DNA of 64,000 bases from Streptomyces rishiriensis (GTDB lineage: Bacteria > Actinomycetota > Actinomycetes > Streptomycetales > Streptomycetaceae): positions 6,262,001 through 6,326,000 of the forward strand of contig NZ_JAUSWV010000002.1 in NCBI RefSeq assembly GCF_030815485.1, written 5' to 3'. The notes under the pieces are model-generated. The model did not search any database and had not been told where the DNA came from. It worked only from the letters and a program-made list of their open reading frames with translations. Of this stretch, positions 55,505-63,302 are shown piece after piece. Numbering within the stretch: the stretch's first letter is position 1; each line of letters begins with the position of its first letter. A program made the position numbers and the translations under genes.

Positions 55505-56767
55505 CTAGTGCGGCTTCGGCAGCGGCTGGGGTGGCTTCGGCCCCACGTAGTGTCCGCTCGGGCGCATCCGCAGAGGGCGTTCGCCGTACTCCTCCAGGGC
55601 ATGGGCGATCCAGCCCGCCGTCCGGGCGACGGCGAAGATCGTCTCGCTGGCCGAGGACTCCATGCCGCTGGAGGCGGTCAGGACGGCGAGCGCCAGGTCC
55701 ACGTTGGCGTGCAGTGGCGTGTGGCGGGCGGTCGTGGCCACGATGTCCCGGGCCGCGGCGAGCGCCGGCCCGGCAGCGGGGATCTCCTCCAGAAGAGCGA
55801 ACAGGGCACGCGCGCGGGGGTCCTCGCCGGAGTAGAGCCGGTGCCCGAGGCCCGGGATGCGGCGGCCCGCGCGCAACTCCTCGGCGATCACCGGGGCCGC
55901 ACTGCCGATGTCGAGCACGTCGAGCAGCAGGCGGTGGGCCAGCCCGCCGGCCGCGCCGTGCAGCGGTCCCTCGATGACTCCGAGGCCGGCGGAGACGGCC
56001 GCGTAGGCGTGCGCGCGGGCCGATGCGGCGACGCGCACCGCGAGCGTCGAGGCGGCCAGGTCGTGGTCGGCGAGCAGGCCGAGCGCCGTGTCGAGGACGC
56101 GCAGCTGCGCCTCCTCCGCGAGGCGTCCGCTGAGCCGGCCCCACAGGCGCCGGGCCAGCGGGCCTTCGTCACCGTGCAGGGGCTGTTTCGGGGGCAGCGC
56201 GGCGACGAGGGTGGGAATCAGGATGCGGGCGGTGCCGAGCACGGCGTCCTCGGTCAGGTCGAACCGCAACGGGTCCGCAGCCGCGGCGGCGACGGCGGCG
56301 ACCCGCAACCGGTCGGTCGGACCCGTGTGCTCGGGCAGCGCCTCGACGACGAGGCGGGCGGCCTCGACGGACTCGTCGGGCGCGGTGAAGGTGACGCCGG
56401 GCCGCAACCGGCCGGTCCACAGCCACTCCGCGATCTCTTCGTAGGAGTGCCGGGAGGCCAGTTCGACCGCGTCGACGCCCCGGAAGTAGTAGTGGTCCTG
56501 GTCGATCAAGGTGACGCGGGTGCGCACGGACAGTTCCGCTCCGTAGCCCGGACTCCCGCTGCTGTCCCGCCTGTTGCGCCGTGCGAGCGCCTCGACCTCT
56601 CCGGCGTCGAAGGTGCTGCCCCGGCCCGCGGGCGTACGCCGGCTGCTCAGCTGGCCGCGACTGACGTACGCGTACACGGTCTCGGGTTTCACACCGAGCA
56701 GTTCGGCGGCCTCCTTGGTGCTCAGCCGTCGTTCGGGGTGGCCGGAGCCGGGTTCCTGATCGCGCAT
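55505..56767 (-). CDS. Citrate synthase 1 with N-terminal DNA-binding (excisionase/MerR-like) domain
   Basis: A 420-residue protein. Residues ~10-60 form a helix-turn-helix-like module (RRLSTKEAAELLGVKPETVYAYVSRGQLSSRRTPAGRGSTFDAGEVEALARR). Residues ~80-415 are a citrate synthase fold: His in EGPLHGAAGG, His in PGLGHRLYSGEDPRA, catalytic Asp in NVDLALAV, and the final RPSGHYVGP. So it could both make citrate and bind DNA. ATG 56767 is chosen over 56794, because a possible promoter for this gene lies over the latter. It is divergent from citrate synthase 2. Confidence 0.85.
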   Translation of the reverse strand: MRDQEPGSGHPERRLSTKEAAELLGVKPETVYAYVSRGQLSSRRTPAGRGSTFDAGEVEALARRNRRDSSGSPGYGAELSVRTRVTLIDQDHYYFRGVDAVELASRHSYEEIAEWLWTGRLRPGVTFTAPDESVEAARLVVEALPEHTGPTDRLRVAAVAAAAADPLRFDLTEDAVLGTARILIPTLVAALPPKQPLHGDEGPLARRLWGRLSGRLAEEAQLRVLDTALGLLADHDLAASTLAVRVAASARAHAYAAVSAGLGVIEGPLHGAAGGLAHRLLLDVLDIGSAAPVIAEELRAGRRIPGLGHRLYSGEDPRARALFALLEEIPAAGPALAAARDIVATTARHTPLHANVDLALAVLTASSGMESSASETIFAVARTAGWIAHALEEYGERPLRMRPSGHYVGPKPPQPLPKPH

Positions 56768-56805
56768 GGGGGTCACCGTATCCACAAGACGCATAGGTTG
56801 ATTAA

Positions 56806-56817
56806 GTCAATATTGAC
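56806..56817. promoter_or_regulatory. 12-bp perfect palindrome between the two citrate synthases
   Basis: GTCAATATTGAC is a perfect palindrome, and TTGA-ttaag-TCAA (56798-56810) overlaps it. It is A+T-rich in a GC-rich genome, centred in the 99-bp divergent region, so it is a likely operator for the flanking genes. Confidence 0.6.
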
Positions 56818-56866
56818 AGGGGCTGAGTCAAGGATGGACAGTCGGATCAAGTTCAAGGAGGAATTC

Positions 56867-58036
56867 ATGTCCGTCAATCCGTCAGCAGCCCCATCCGAAG
56901 ACGTGCCGCGGGGACTCGCGGGCGTCGTCGTCGCCGACACGGAGGTCGGCGACGTCCGAGGACGTGAGGGCTTCTACCACTACCGCCAGTACTCCGCGGT
57001 GGACCTCGCGCGCACCCGCCGCTTCGAGGACGTCTGGCACCTCCTGGTCCACGGCGCGCTGCCGGACGCACGGCGGAGCGCGGCCTTCGCCGCCGAGACC
57101 GCCGCACTGCGGGGCCTGCCCGAGGAGGTGGCCGTCGCCTTGCCCGCACTGGCGGCGGCGGCCGGTGCGGACGCGAATCCGCTGGCCGGGATGCGGACGG
57201 CGTTGTCGCTGCTGGGCACGGCGAAGGGTTTCCGGCCGGTGTACGACGTCGACACGGACCGGCGCCGTGCGGACACGGTCGTCGCGGCCGCGGCCGTACC
57301 CACCCTGCTCACCGCGCTGTACCGGCTGGGACGCGGACTCGACCCCGTCGAGCCGCGCGAGGATCTGCCGTACGCGGCCAACTACCTCTACATGGTGACC
57401 GGCGTCGAGCCCGATCCGGAGCGGGCCCGCGCGATCGAGCAGTACCTGATCTCCACCATTGATCACGGCTTCAACGCATCGACCTTCACGGCGAGGGTCA
57501 TCGCCTCGACCGGGGCGGACGTGGCAGCGTGCCTCGTGGGGGCGGTGGGGGCGCTGTCGGGGCCGCTGCACGGGGGCGCGCCCAGCCGGGCCCTGGACAC
57601 CCTGGACGCGATCGGCACTGTGGACCGCATCGACCCCTGGATCCGCGAGCGTGTCCTCGCCGGTGAGCGCATCATGGGCTTCGGCCACGCCGTCTACCGG
57701 ACGGAGGACCCGCGTTCACGCATGCTCCGCGGGATCGCCCGGCGATTCGGAGGCCCGCGGGTCGAGTTCGCCGTCGAGGTGGAGCGGTGCGTCGAGGCGA
57801 TCCTCGCCGAACTGAAGCCCGGCCGTGAGCTGCACACGAACGTGGAGTTCTACGCGGGCGTGGTCATGGAGCTCTGCGGGCTGCCCCGCGAGATGTTCAC
57901 CCCGACCTTCGCGGCGGCGCGGGTGGTGGGCTGGAGCGCCAACATCCTGGAGCAGGCGCAGGACTCGAAGATCATCCGCCCGGTCGCGCGGTATGTGGGG
58001 CCGGGTGCGCCGGTCGAGGTACCGGCGGTGGCCTGA
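56867..58036 (+). CDS. Citrate synthase 2 (citrate/methylcitrate synthase family; Glu at catalytic Asp position)
   Basis: A 389-residue citrate synthase-fold protein without the extra domain. His residues are at SGPLHGGAPSRA and MGFGHAVYRTEDPRS. The third catalytic position reads NVEFYAG, Glu in place of the Asp of NVDFYSG. The ending RPVARYVGPG is normal. The change may alter rate or substrate (citrate, 2-methylcitrate or another acyl-CoA condensation). AAGGAGG five bases before ATG 56867 fixes the start. It is divergent from citrate synthase 1, and a terminator follows. Confidence 0.85.
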   Translation: MSVNPSAAPSEDVPRGLAGVVVADTEVGDVRGREGFYHYRQYSAVDLARTRRFEDVWHLLVHGALPDARRSAAFAAETAALRGLPEEVAVALPALAAAAGADANPLAGMRTALSLLGTAKGFRPVYDVDTDRRRADTVVAAAAVPTLLTALYRLGRGLDPVEPREDLPYAANYLYMVTGVEPDPERARAIEQYLISTIDHGFNASTFTARVIASTGADVAACLVGAVGALSGPLHGGAPSRALDTLDAIGTVDRIDPWIRERVLAGERIMGFGHAVYRTEDPRSRMLRGIARRFGGPRVEFAVEVERCVEAILAELKPGRELHTNVEFYAGVVMELCGLPREMFTPTFAAARVVGWSANILEQAQDSKIIRPVARYVGPGAPVEVPAVA

Positions 58037-58059
58037 AAGCGCCCTGACGGCACCCGTGT

Positions 58060-58099
58060 GCGAGGGGGGCCCGGCACATCCCGGCCGAGCCCCCCTCGC
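58060..58099. terminator. Terminator shared by citrate synthase 2 and the 79-aa gene
   Basis: GCGAGGGGGGC (58060-58070) pairs perfectly with 58089-58099 between convergent genes. Confidence 0.75.
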
Positions 58100-58107
58100 G
58101 AAGGAGC

Positions 58108-58347
58108 CTAAAGGTCCGGAATATCGGCCTTGGCGCGAATCAGAGTTTCGCGAGTGATGACGACAATTCTCTCGTGGTCACCGCGTGAGGCATCGGAGGG
58201 AAGATCCGGGTCCAGTGAATCCGTGGCATCCGTGCCGATCACGGCGAAATTACCATCGGCAAGTTCGAAAATATCGGGGCAATTCGCTCCGCTCACGCTT
58301 CCCCGAGCGCGCGGAGATGCACCGATCCGACGGATGATCTGACTCAC
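58108..58347 (-). CDS. Small conserved hypothetical protein (79 aa)
   Basis: A 79-residue acidic protein (MSQIIRRIGASP, then SGANCPDIFELADGNFAVIGTDATD, ending ITRETLIRAKADIPDL). The pattern is known to me only as a Streptomyces family often found near DUF397 or DUF6082 genes. GTG 58347 is preceded by AAGGAAG. It has one Cys, no signal peptide and no membrane segment. Function is unknown. The DUF6082 gene lies next upstream on the same strand. Confidence 0.75.
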   Translation of the reverse strand: MSQIIRRIGASPRARGSVSGANCPDIFELADGNFAVIGTDATDSLDPDLPSDASRGDHERIVVITRETLIRAKADIPDL

Positions 58348-58573
58348 TGTTGCTTCCTTGGGTCCGTTGATTTGCGCACGACGACTGCGCGGTGCAAGAC
58401 GGGCCCTGTGGGGTCGCTCGTCATCCGGCGGCGTAGGCGACGATCTGTGGGGTCCTCTACGCGATCAAGCGCGAGTCAACTCCCTGACGCCCCGCCTAAC
58501 TCCCCACTTGACCTTTTCGTAATGGGCCGAGGGTGTGATTCCGCAGGAGGGGGTGCGAGCTCCGGAGTGTGAG

Positions 58574-58600
58574 CCCTCGGCTGCCGCAGTGAGCCGAGGG
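58574..58600 (-). terminator. Terminator of the DUF6082 gene
   Basis: CCCTCGGCT (58574-58582) pairs with 58592-58600, 11 bases beyond the minus-strand stop. Confidence 0.7.
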
Positions 58601-58611
58601 CCGGTGGGAGT

Positions 58612-59169
58612 TCACTGGCTCGGCGGCTCGCCCACCACCCACCATTCGTCGGCGTCGGACTCCTCGAGTTGCGTCAGGAGTTCGTCCACCATACGGCCGA
58701 GTTCCGCTTCGTCAGAACCGTCGGCGATGGTCGCCCGCTGGTGTCTCGTCGCGTACCAGTACTCCCGTACCACGGGGTTCTGGAGAATGCCTCGAATGTA
58801 TCCGAAGAACTCCTCACGGGAGATGTTGCCTATCCGGTAATAAAACAGCGCGTTCGTGTAGAGCGCGTTGGCGTAGAGGTACTGGCGCCGCTGCTTGGTG
58901 GACACGGGCGCCTCGAAGAGGTCCAGCACTTCCGCCAGTTCCGGGTCGTCGATGGCTTTGCTCAGCAATTCCCAGTGGAGGCGCTGCTGGTTGGCCAGAT
59001 TGGTGTGCTGCTGGGAGTGGGCGGTCCGTTCCAGGTGTTCCAGCCGTACCCGCAGTGTTCCCAGCGCATGGCGCTGGGCCGCCATGGTGACGAGGGCGCC
59101 CGCGGCCATGCCGGCCGCCGCCGTGGCGACGGCACCGAGTCCGCGTACCCCAAACCTTTGTGTGGCCAT
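58612..59169 (-). CDS. DUF6082 family membrane-anchored protein
   Basis: 185 residues. An N-terminal hydrophobic segment (RGLGAVATAAAGMAAGALVTMAA) is followed by a long helical domain (RVRLEHLERTAHSQQHTNLANQQRLHWELLSKAIDDPELAEVL, and KQRRQYLYANALYTNALFYYRIGNISREEFFGYIRGIL), the DUF6082 pattern. It is probably a small membrane-anchored protein with a cytoplasmic helical domain. Function is unknown. ATG 59169 is chosen because the upstream part of the open frame reads as non-coding Arg/Pro-rich sequence; GGGGG precedes it. Confidence 0.82.
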   Translation of the reverse strand: MATQRFGVRGLGAVATAAAGMAAGALVTMAAQRHALGTLRVRLEHLERTAHSQQHTNLANQQRLHWELLSKAIDDPELAEVLDLFEAPVSTKQRRQYLYANALYTNALFYYRIGNISREEFFGYIRGILQNPVVREYWYATRHQRATIADGSDEAELGRMVDELLTQLEESDADEWWVVGEPPSQ

Positions 59170-59493
59170 GTCAAAAACCCCCGATCGAGCGGCCGTGCGC
59201 CGGTCGTCGGGGTGCGGGTGGACGTGACGGGGACCGGCGAGCGGTGGGCGGCGCTTGCCATCTCCCAGAGTGCCGAGCGGCTCTGATCGGCGGGGGAGGC
59301 GGAGGGGAGGCGCACGGAGGGAAGCGAGGGTCGCACGCCAGGGCGCCTTGCCCAACGTCTGCCCCGATCAGCCTGCTAACAATCGTTCACTTCGCGGTGA
59401 TTACCACGGCTCGTATCCTGGGGCGGCATTCAATCCTCGTACGCGCGCCGGGGCCGCGCGCCGGTGCACGCGTAGGTTTCGGAAAGGTCGCAC
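59170..59493. other. Divergent region between DUF6082 and the CobW-type GTPase gene
   Basis: The 324 bases hold two divergent promoters. I see no Zur box (TGAAAATCATTTTCA-like) and no cobalamin riboswitch. A+T-rich sequence lies around 59380-59420. Nothing else is recognisable. Confidence 0.45.
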
Positions 59494-60555
59494 GTGTCGC
59501 AGAGCCGCAGTCCGCAGCAGATCCCGGTCGTCGTCCTCGCCGGATTCCTCGGTTCCGGCAAGACGACTCTGCTCAACCATCTCCTGCACCGCAGCGGAGG
59601 CAGCCGCATCGGGGCGATCGTGAACGACTTCGGCGCCATCGAGATCGACGCCATGGCCGTGGCCGGTGCGCTCGGCGACTCCACCGTCTCCCTCGGCAAC
59701 GGCTGTCTGTGCTGCGCCGTCGACGCGGGCGAACTCGACGTGTACCTCGAACGGCTCGCCAGGCCCGCCGTCGGCATCGACGTCATCGTCATCGAGGCCA
59801 GCGGTCTCGCCGAGCCCGAGGAAATCGTGCGGATGGTGCTGGCCAGTGAGCATCCCGGCATCGTCTACGGCGGGCTCGTCGAGGTCGTCGACGCCGCGGA
59901 GTTCGACGAGACCCGGGCCAAGCACCCCGGGATCGACCGGCACCTCGTCCTCGCCGACCTCGTCGTGGTGAACAAGCTCGACCGCGCGCCCGACGCCGAG
60001 CGGGTCCTCGGCCTCGTCCGCTCCCTCACCGACCGGGCCGCCGTCGTCCCCGCCACCTATGGCCGTATCGACCCGGAGTTCCTCTTCGACTGCCGGCCGG
60101 CCGAGGAGCGTGTCGGGCAGCTCTCCTTCGACGACCTGCACGACCGCTCGGGGGGTGATCACGCGGACCACCTCCACAGCTCCTACGACAGCCTCTCCTT
60201 CACCTCCGAAGTGCCGCTCGGCCCCCGGGCTCTGATGGAGTTCCTCGACAGCCGGCCCGAGGGGCTGTACCGGATCAAGGGGTATGTCGACTTCGGCCCG
60301 CACGACCCTGCCAACCGGTACGCCGTGCACGCCGTCGGACGCTTTCTGCGCTTCTACCCGGAGCCCTGGCCGGCCGCCGCCGCCCGTCGGACCCAGCTCG
60401 TCCTCATCGGCTCCGGCATCGACACCGTCGCCCTCGGCAAGGAACTCGAGGCGTGCGAGGACGACGCCCCATACGCCGACGAGCACGGCATGTGGGGCGT
60501 CCTGCGCTACGTGCAGACCCCCGACGACGAGGCCTTCGGGGACGCCGAGGCCTAG
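59494..60555 (+). CDS. CobW/COG0523-type G3E GTPase (metallochaperone family)
   Basis: A 353-residue GTPase with G1 GFLGSGKT at 17-24, the metal-site motif GNGCLCC (Cys71, Cys73, Cys74), and NKLD of G4. A His/Asp-rich linker (HDRSGGDHADHLHSSY) precedes the CobW C-terminal domain. Such proteins deliver Zn2+ or Co2+ to client enzymes. GTG 59494 is preceded by GGAAAGG. The metal cannot be decided, and no Zur box is seen. Its TAG overlaps the parC stop by 3 bases. Confidence 0.9.
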   Translation: MSQSRSPQQIPVVVLAGFLGSGKTTLLNHLLHRSGGSRIGAIVNDFGAIEIDAMAVAGALGDSTVSLGNGCLCCAVDAGELDVYLERLARPAVGIDVIVIEASGLAEPEEIVRMVLASEHPGIVYGGLVEVVDAAEFDETRAKHPGIDRHLVLADLVVVNKLDRAPDAERVLGLVRSLTDRAAVVPATYGRIDPEFLFDCRPAEERVGQLSFDDLHDRSGGDHADHLHSSYDSLSFTSEVPLGPRALMEFLDSRPEGLYRIKGYVDFGPHDPANRYAVHAVGRFLRFYPEPWPAAAARRTQLVLIGSGIDTVALGKELEACEDDAPYADEHGMWGVLRYVQTPDDEAFGDAEA

Positions 60556-63032
60556 ACCGGCCCCGCCACCACCGAGACGGTCTTCGTCAGCGACACGCCC
60601 GAGCCGTCCCGCCTCGGGTCCATCTCCGGCAGCTCGGCCGGCAGGCCGTTCTTCTGCGCCGCCTTGGCGGGGACGGGCCCCGCCCAGGCCAGGGACAGGC
60701 AGTCCTCACCCTTCAGGAACCGCTGACAGCGCACACCGCCCGTGGCACGGCCCTTGCGCGGGTACTGGTCGAACGGCGTGAGCTTGGCGGTCGTCTGGAC
60801 GGAGTCGTCCAGGGTTCCGCGCGAGCCCGCGATCGTGAAGACCACCGCGTCCACCGCGGGGTCCACGGCCGTGAACGAGATCACCTTCGCGCCCTCGGTC
60901 AGCTTGATGCCCGCCATGCCGCCCGCCGCGCGGCCCTGCGGACGCACCTGCGAGGCCTGGTAGCGCAGCAGCTGGGCGTCGTCGGCGATGAAGACCAGAT
61001 CCTCCTCGCCGGTGCGCAGCTCGACGGCGCCGACGATCCGGTCGCCGTCCCGGAGGGTGATGACCTCCAGCTCGTCCTTGTTGGTCGGGTAGTCGGGCAC
61101 GACCCGCTTGACGACGCCCTGTGCCGTGCCGATGGCCAGGCCCGGGGACGACTCGTCGAGCGTGGTCAGGCAGACCACCGTCTCGTCACCCTCCAGAGAG
61201 ACGAACTCCGCCAGCGGGGCGCCGCCCGAGAGGTTCGGCGCCGAGGCCGTGTCCGGGAGCTGCGGCAGGTCGACGACGTTGATCCGCAGCAGACGGCCCG
61301 AGGAGGTGACCGCACCGATCTCCCCGCGCGCGGTCGCCGACACCGCCGAGACGATCACATCGTGCTTGGTCCGCTTGCCGTCCCCGTCCCCGTCCTCGGC
61401 GTCCTCGGCGTTCTCCGTGAAGGGCTCGCCGTTGGCCGTGCGGGCCAGCAGGCCCGTGGAGGACAGCAGGACACGGCACGGGTCGTCCGCGACCTGGAGA
61501 GGCACGGCGGTGGCCGTGGTACCCGACGACTCCAGCAGGACCGTACGGCGCTCGGTGCCGAACCTCTTCGCCACCGAGGCCAGTTCCGCCGAGACCAGCT
61601 TGCGCAGCTCGGCGTCCGAGTCCAGGATCCGGGTCAGCTCGGCGATCTCCTCGTTGAGCTTCTCCTTCTCCGCCTCCAGCTCGATGCGGTCGAACCTGGT
61701 GAGCCGGCGCAGCGGGGTGTCGAGGATGTACTGGGTCTGGATCTCCGACAGCGAGAAGCGCTCCATCAGGCGCTGCTTCGCCTCCGCGCTGTTGTCGCTG
61801 GAGCGGATCAGCCGGATGACCTCGTCGATGTCGACGAGCGCCGTCAGCAGGCCCTCCACCAGGTGCAGCCGGTCACGGCGCTTGCTGCGGCGGAACTCGC
61901 TGCGACGGCGCACCACGGTGAAGCGGTGGTCGAGGTAGACCTCCAGGAGCTCCTTGAGGCCCAGCGTGAGCGGCTGGCCGTCGACCAGTGCCACGTTGTT
62001 GATGCCGAAGGACTCCTCCATCGGCGTCAGCTTGTACAGCTGCTCCAGGACCGCCTCCGGCACGAAGCCGTTCTTGATCTCGATGACCAGACGCAGGCCG
62101 TGCGCGCGGTCCGTGAGGTCCTTGACGTCGGCGATGCCCTGGATCTTCTTCGAGCCGACCAGGTCCTTGATCTTGGCGATGACCTTCTCGGGTCCGACGG
62201 TGAAGGGCAGTTCGGTGATGACCAGGCCCTTGCGGCGGGCCGTGACGGTCTCCACCGCGACGGTGGCACGGATCTTGAACGTGCCGCGGCCGTTCTCGTA
62301 GGCGTCCCGGATGCCGGAGAGGCCGACGATCCGGCCGCCGGTGGGCAGGTCGGGGCCCGGAACGTACTTCATCAGGGCGTCCAGATCCGCGCCGGGGTAG
62401 CGGATCAGATGGCGGGCGGCCGCGATGACCTCGCCCAGGTTGTGCGGCGGCATGTTCGTGGCCATGCCGACCGCGATCCCGGACGCGCCGTTGACCAGCA
62501 GGTTCGGGAAGGCGGCGGGCAGTGCCACCGGCTCCTGCTCCTGGCCGTCGTAGTTGGGCGAGAAGTCGACCGTGTCCTCGTCGATCGACTCCGTCATCAG
62601 GCTCGTCGCCTGGGCCTGGCGGCACTCGGTGTACCGCATCGCGGCCGGCGGGTCGTCGTTGCCCAGCGAGCCGAAGTTGCCGTGGCCGTCGATCAGCGGC
62701 ACGCGCATCGAGAAGGGCTGGGCCATCCGCACCAGCGCGTCGTAGATCGACGCGTCACCGTGCGGGTGCAGCTTGCCCATGACCTCGCCGACGACCCGGG
62801 CGCACTTCACATAGCCGCGCTCGGGGCGCAGGCCCATCTCGTTCATCTGATAGACGATGCGGCGGTGGACCGGCTTGAGGCCGTCACGGGCGTCCGGCAG
62901 GGCGCGGGAGTAGATGACCGAGTACGCGTACTCGAGGAAGGAGCCCTGCATCTCGTCGACGACGTCGATGTCGAGGATCCGCTCCTCGTACGAGTCGTCG
63001 GGCGGCGGGGTCTTCGTGCTGCGGCGGGCCAT
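60552..63032 (-). CDS. parC: DNA topoisomerase IV subunit A (ParC)
   Basis: 826 residues. The winged-helix region contains HPHGDASIYDALVRMAQ, and the active-site Tyr is in PPAAMRYTECR. The central coiled-coil region and a C-terminal six-blade-like propeller follow, lacking the GyrA box QRRGGKG. The quinolone-resistance position equivalent to Ser83 of E. coli GyrA is Ala (GDAS). ATG 63032 has AAGGAG upstream. The stop is TAG at 60554-60552, overlapping the convergent CobW-type gene stop. Its partner is parE at 41061-43181. Confidence 0.95.
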   Translation of the reverse strand: MARRSTKTPPPDDSYEERILDIDVVDEMQGSFLEYAYSVIYSRALPDARDGLKPVHRRIVYQMNEMGLRPERGYVKCARVVGEVMGKLHPHGDASIYDALVRMAQPFSMRVPLIDGHGNFGSLGNDDPPAAMRYTECRQAQATSLMTESIDEDTVDFSPNYDGQEQEPVALPAAFPNLLVNGASGIAVGMATNMPPHNLGEVIAAARHLIRYPGADLDALMKYVPGPDLPTGGRIVGLSGIRDAYENGRGTFKIRATVAVETVTARRKGLVITELPFTVGPEKVIAKIKDLVGSKKIQGIADVKDLTDRAHGLRLVIEIKNGFVPEAVLEQLYKLTPMEESFGINNVALVDGQPLTLGLKELLEVYLDHRFTVVRRRSEFRRSKRRDRLHLVEGLLTALVDIDEVIRLIRSSDNSAEAKQRLMERFSLSEIQTQYILDTPLRRLTRFDRIELEAEKEKLNEEIAELTRILDSDAELRKLVSAELASVAKRFGTERRTVLLESSGTTATAVPLQVADDPCRVLLSSTGLLARTANGEPFTENAEDAEDGDGDGKRTKHDVIVSAVSATARGEIGAVTSSGRLLRINVVDLPQLPDTASAPNLSGGAPLAEFVSLEGDETVVCLTTLDESSPGLAIGTAQGVVKRVVPDYPTNKDELEVITLRDGDRIVGAVELRTGEEDLVFIADDAQLLRYQASQVRPQGRAAGGMAGIKLTEGAKVISFTAVDPAVDAVVFTIAGSRGTLDDSVQTTAKLTPFDQYPRKGRATGGVRCQRFLKGEDCLSLAWAGPVPAKAAQKNGLPAELPEMDPRRDGSGVSLTKTVSVVAGPV

Positions 63033-63302
63033 CGCTGCCGGCTCCTTGCTGGGGCGTGATACGGGATCTGACGCGGACCATTGTGGACCGTGGCACTGAC
63101 AGCGCGGGCGAGGACCCGGCGTCGGCCGTCCGGCCCGAACGCAGGGGCATCTCCTCCACGGCTGTCCGCAGGCTACGCGATCTCGCTCTCGGCGTATGTC
63201 GTCCGGGAACTTCGCGGACCGTCCGCACGCTTGCATACAGTGGCAGGACCGGCAGGAAAACCGCGGTTTCGACGACCGCGTCCGCGATCGGAAGGGACGT
63301 AC

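Noticed and set aside
58481..58500. CCGCCTAACTCCCC as a second iron box
   Set aside because: Only the central GCCTAAC fragment matches; the symmetric half is missing.
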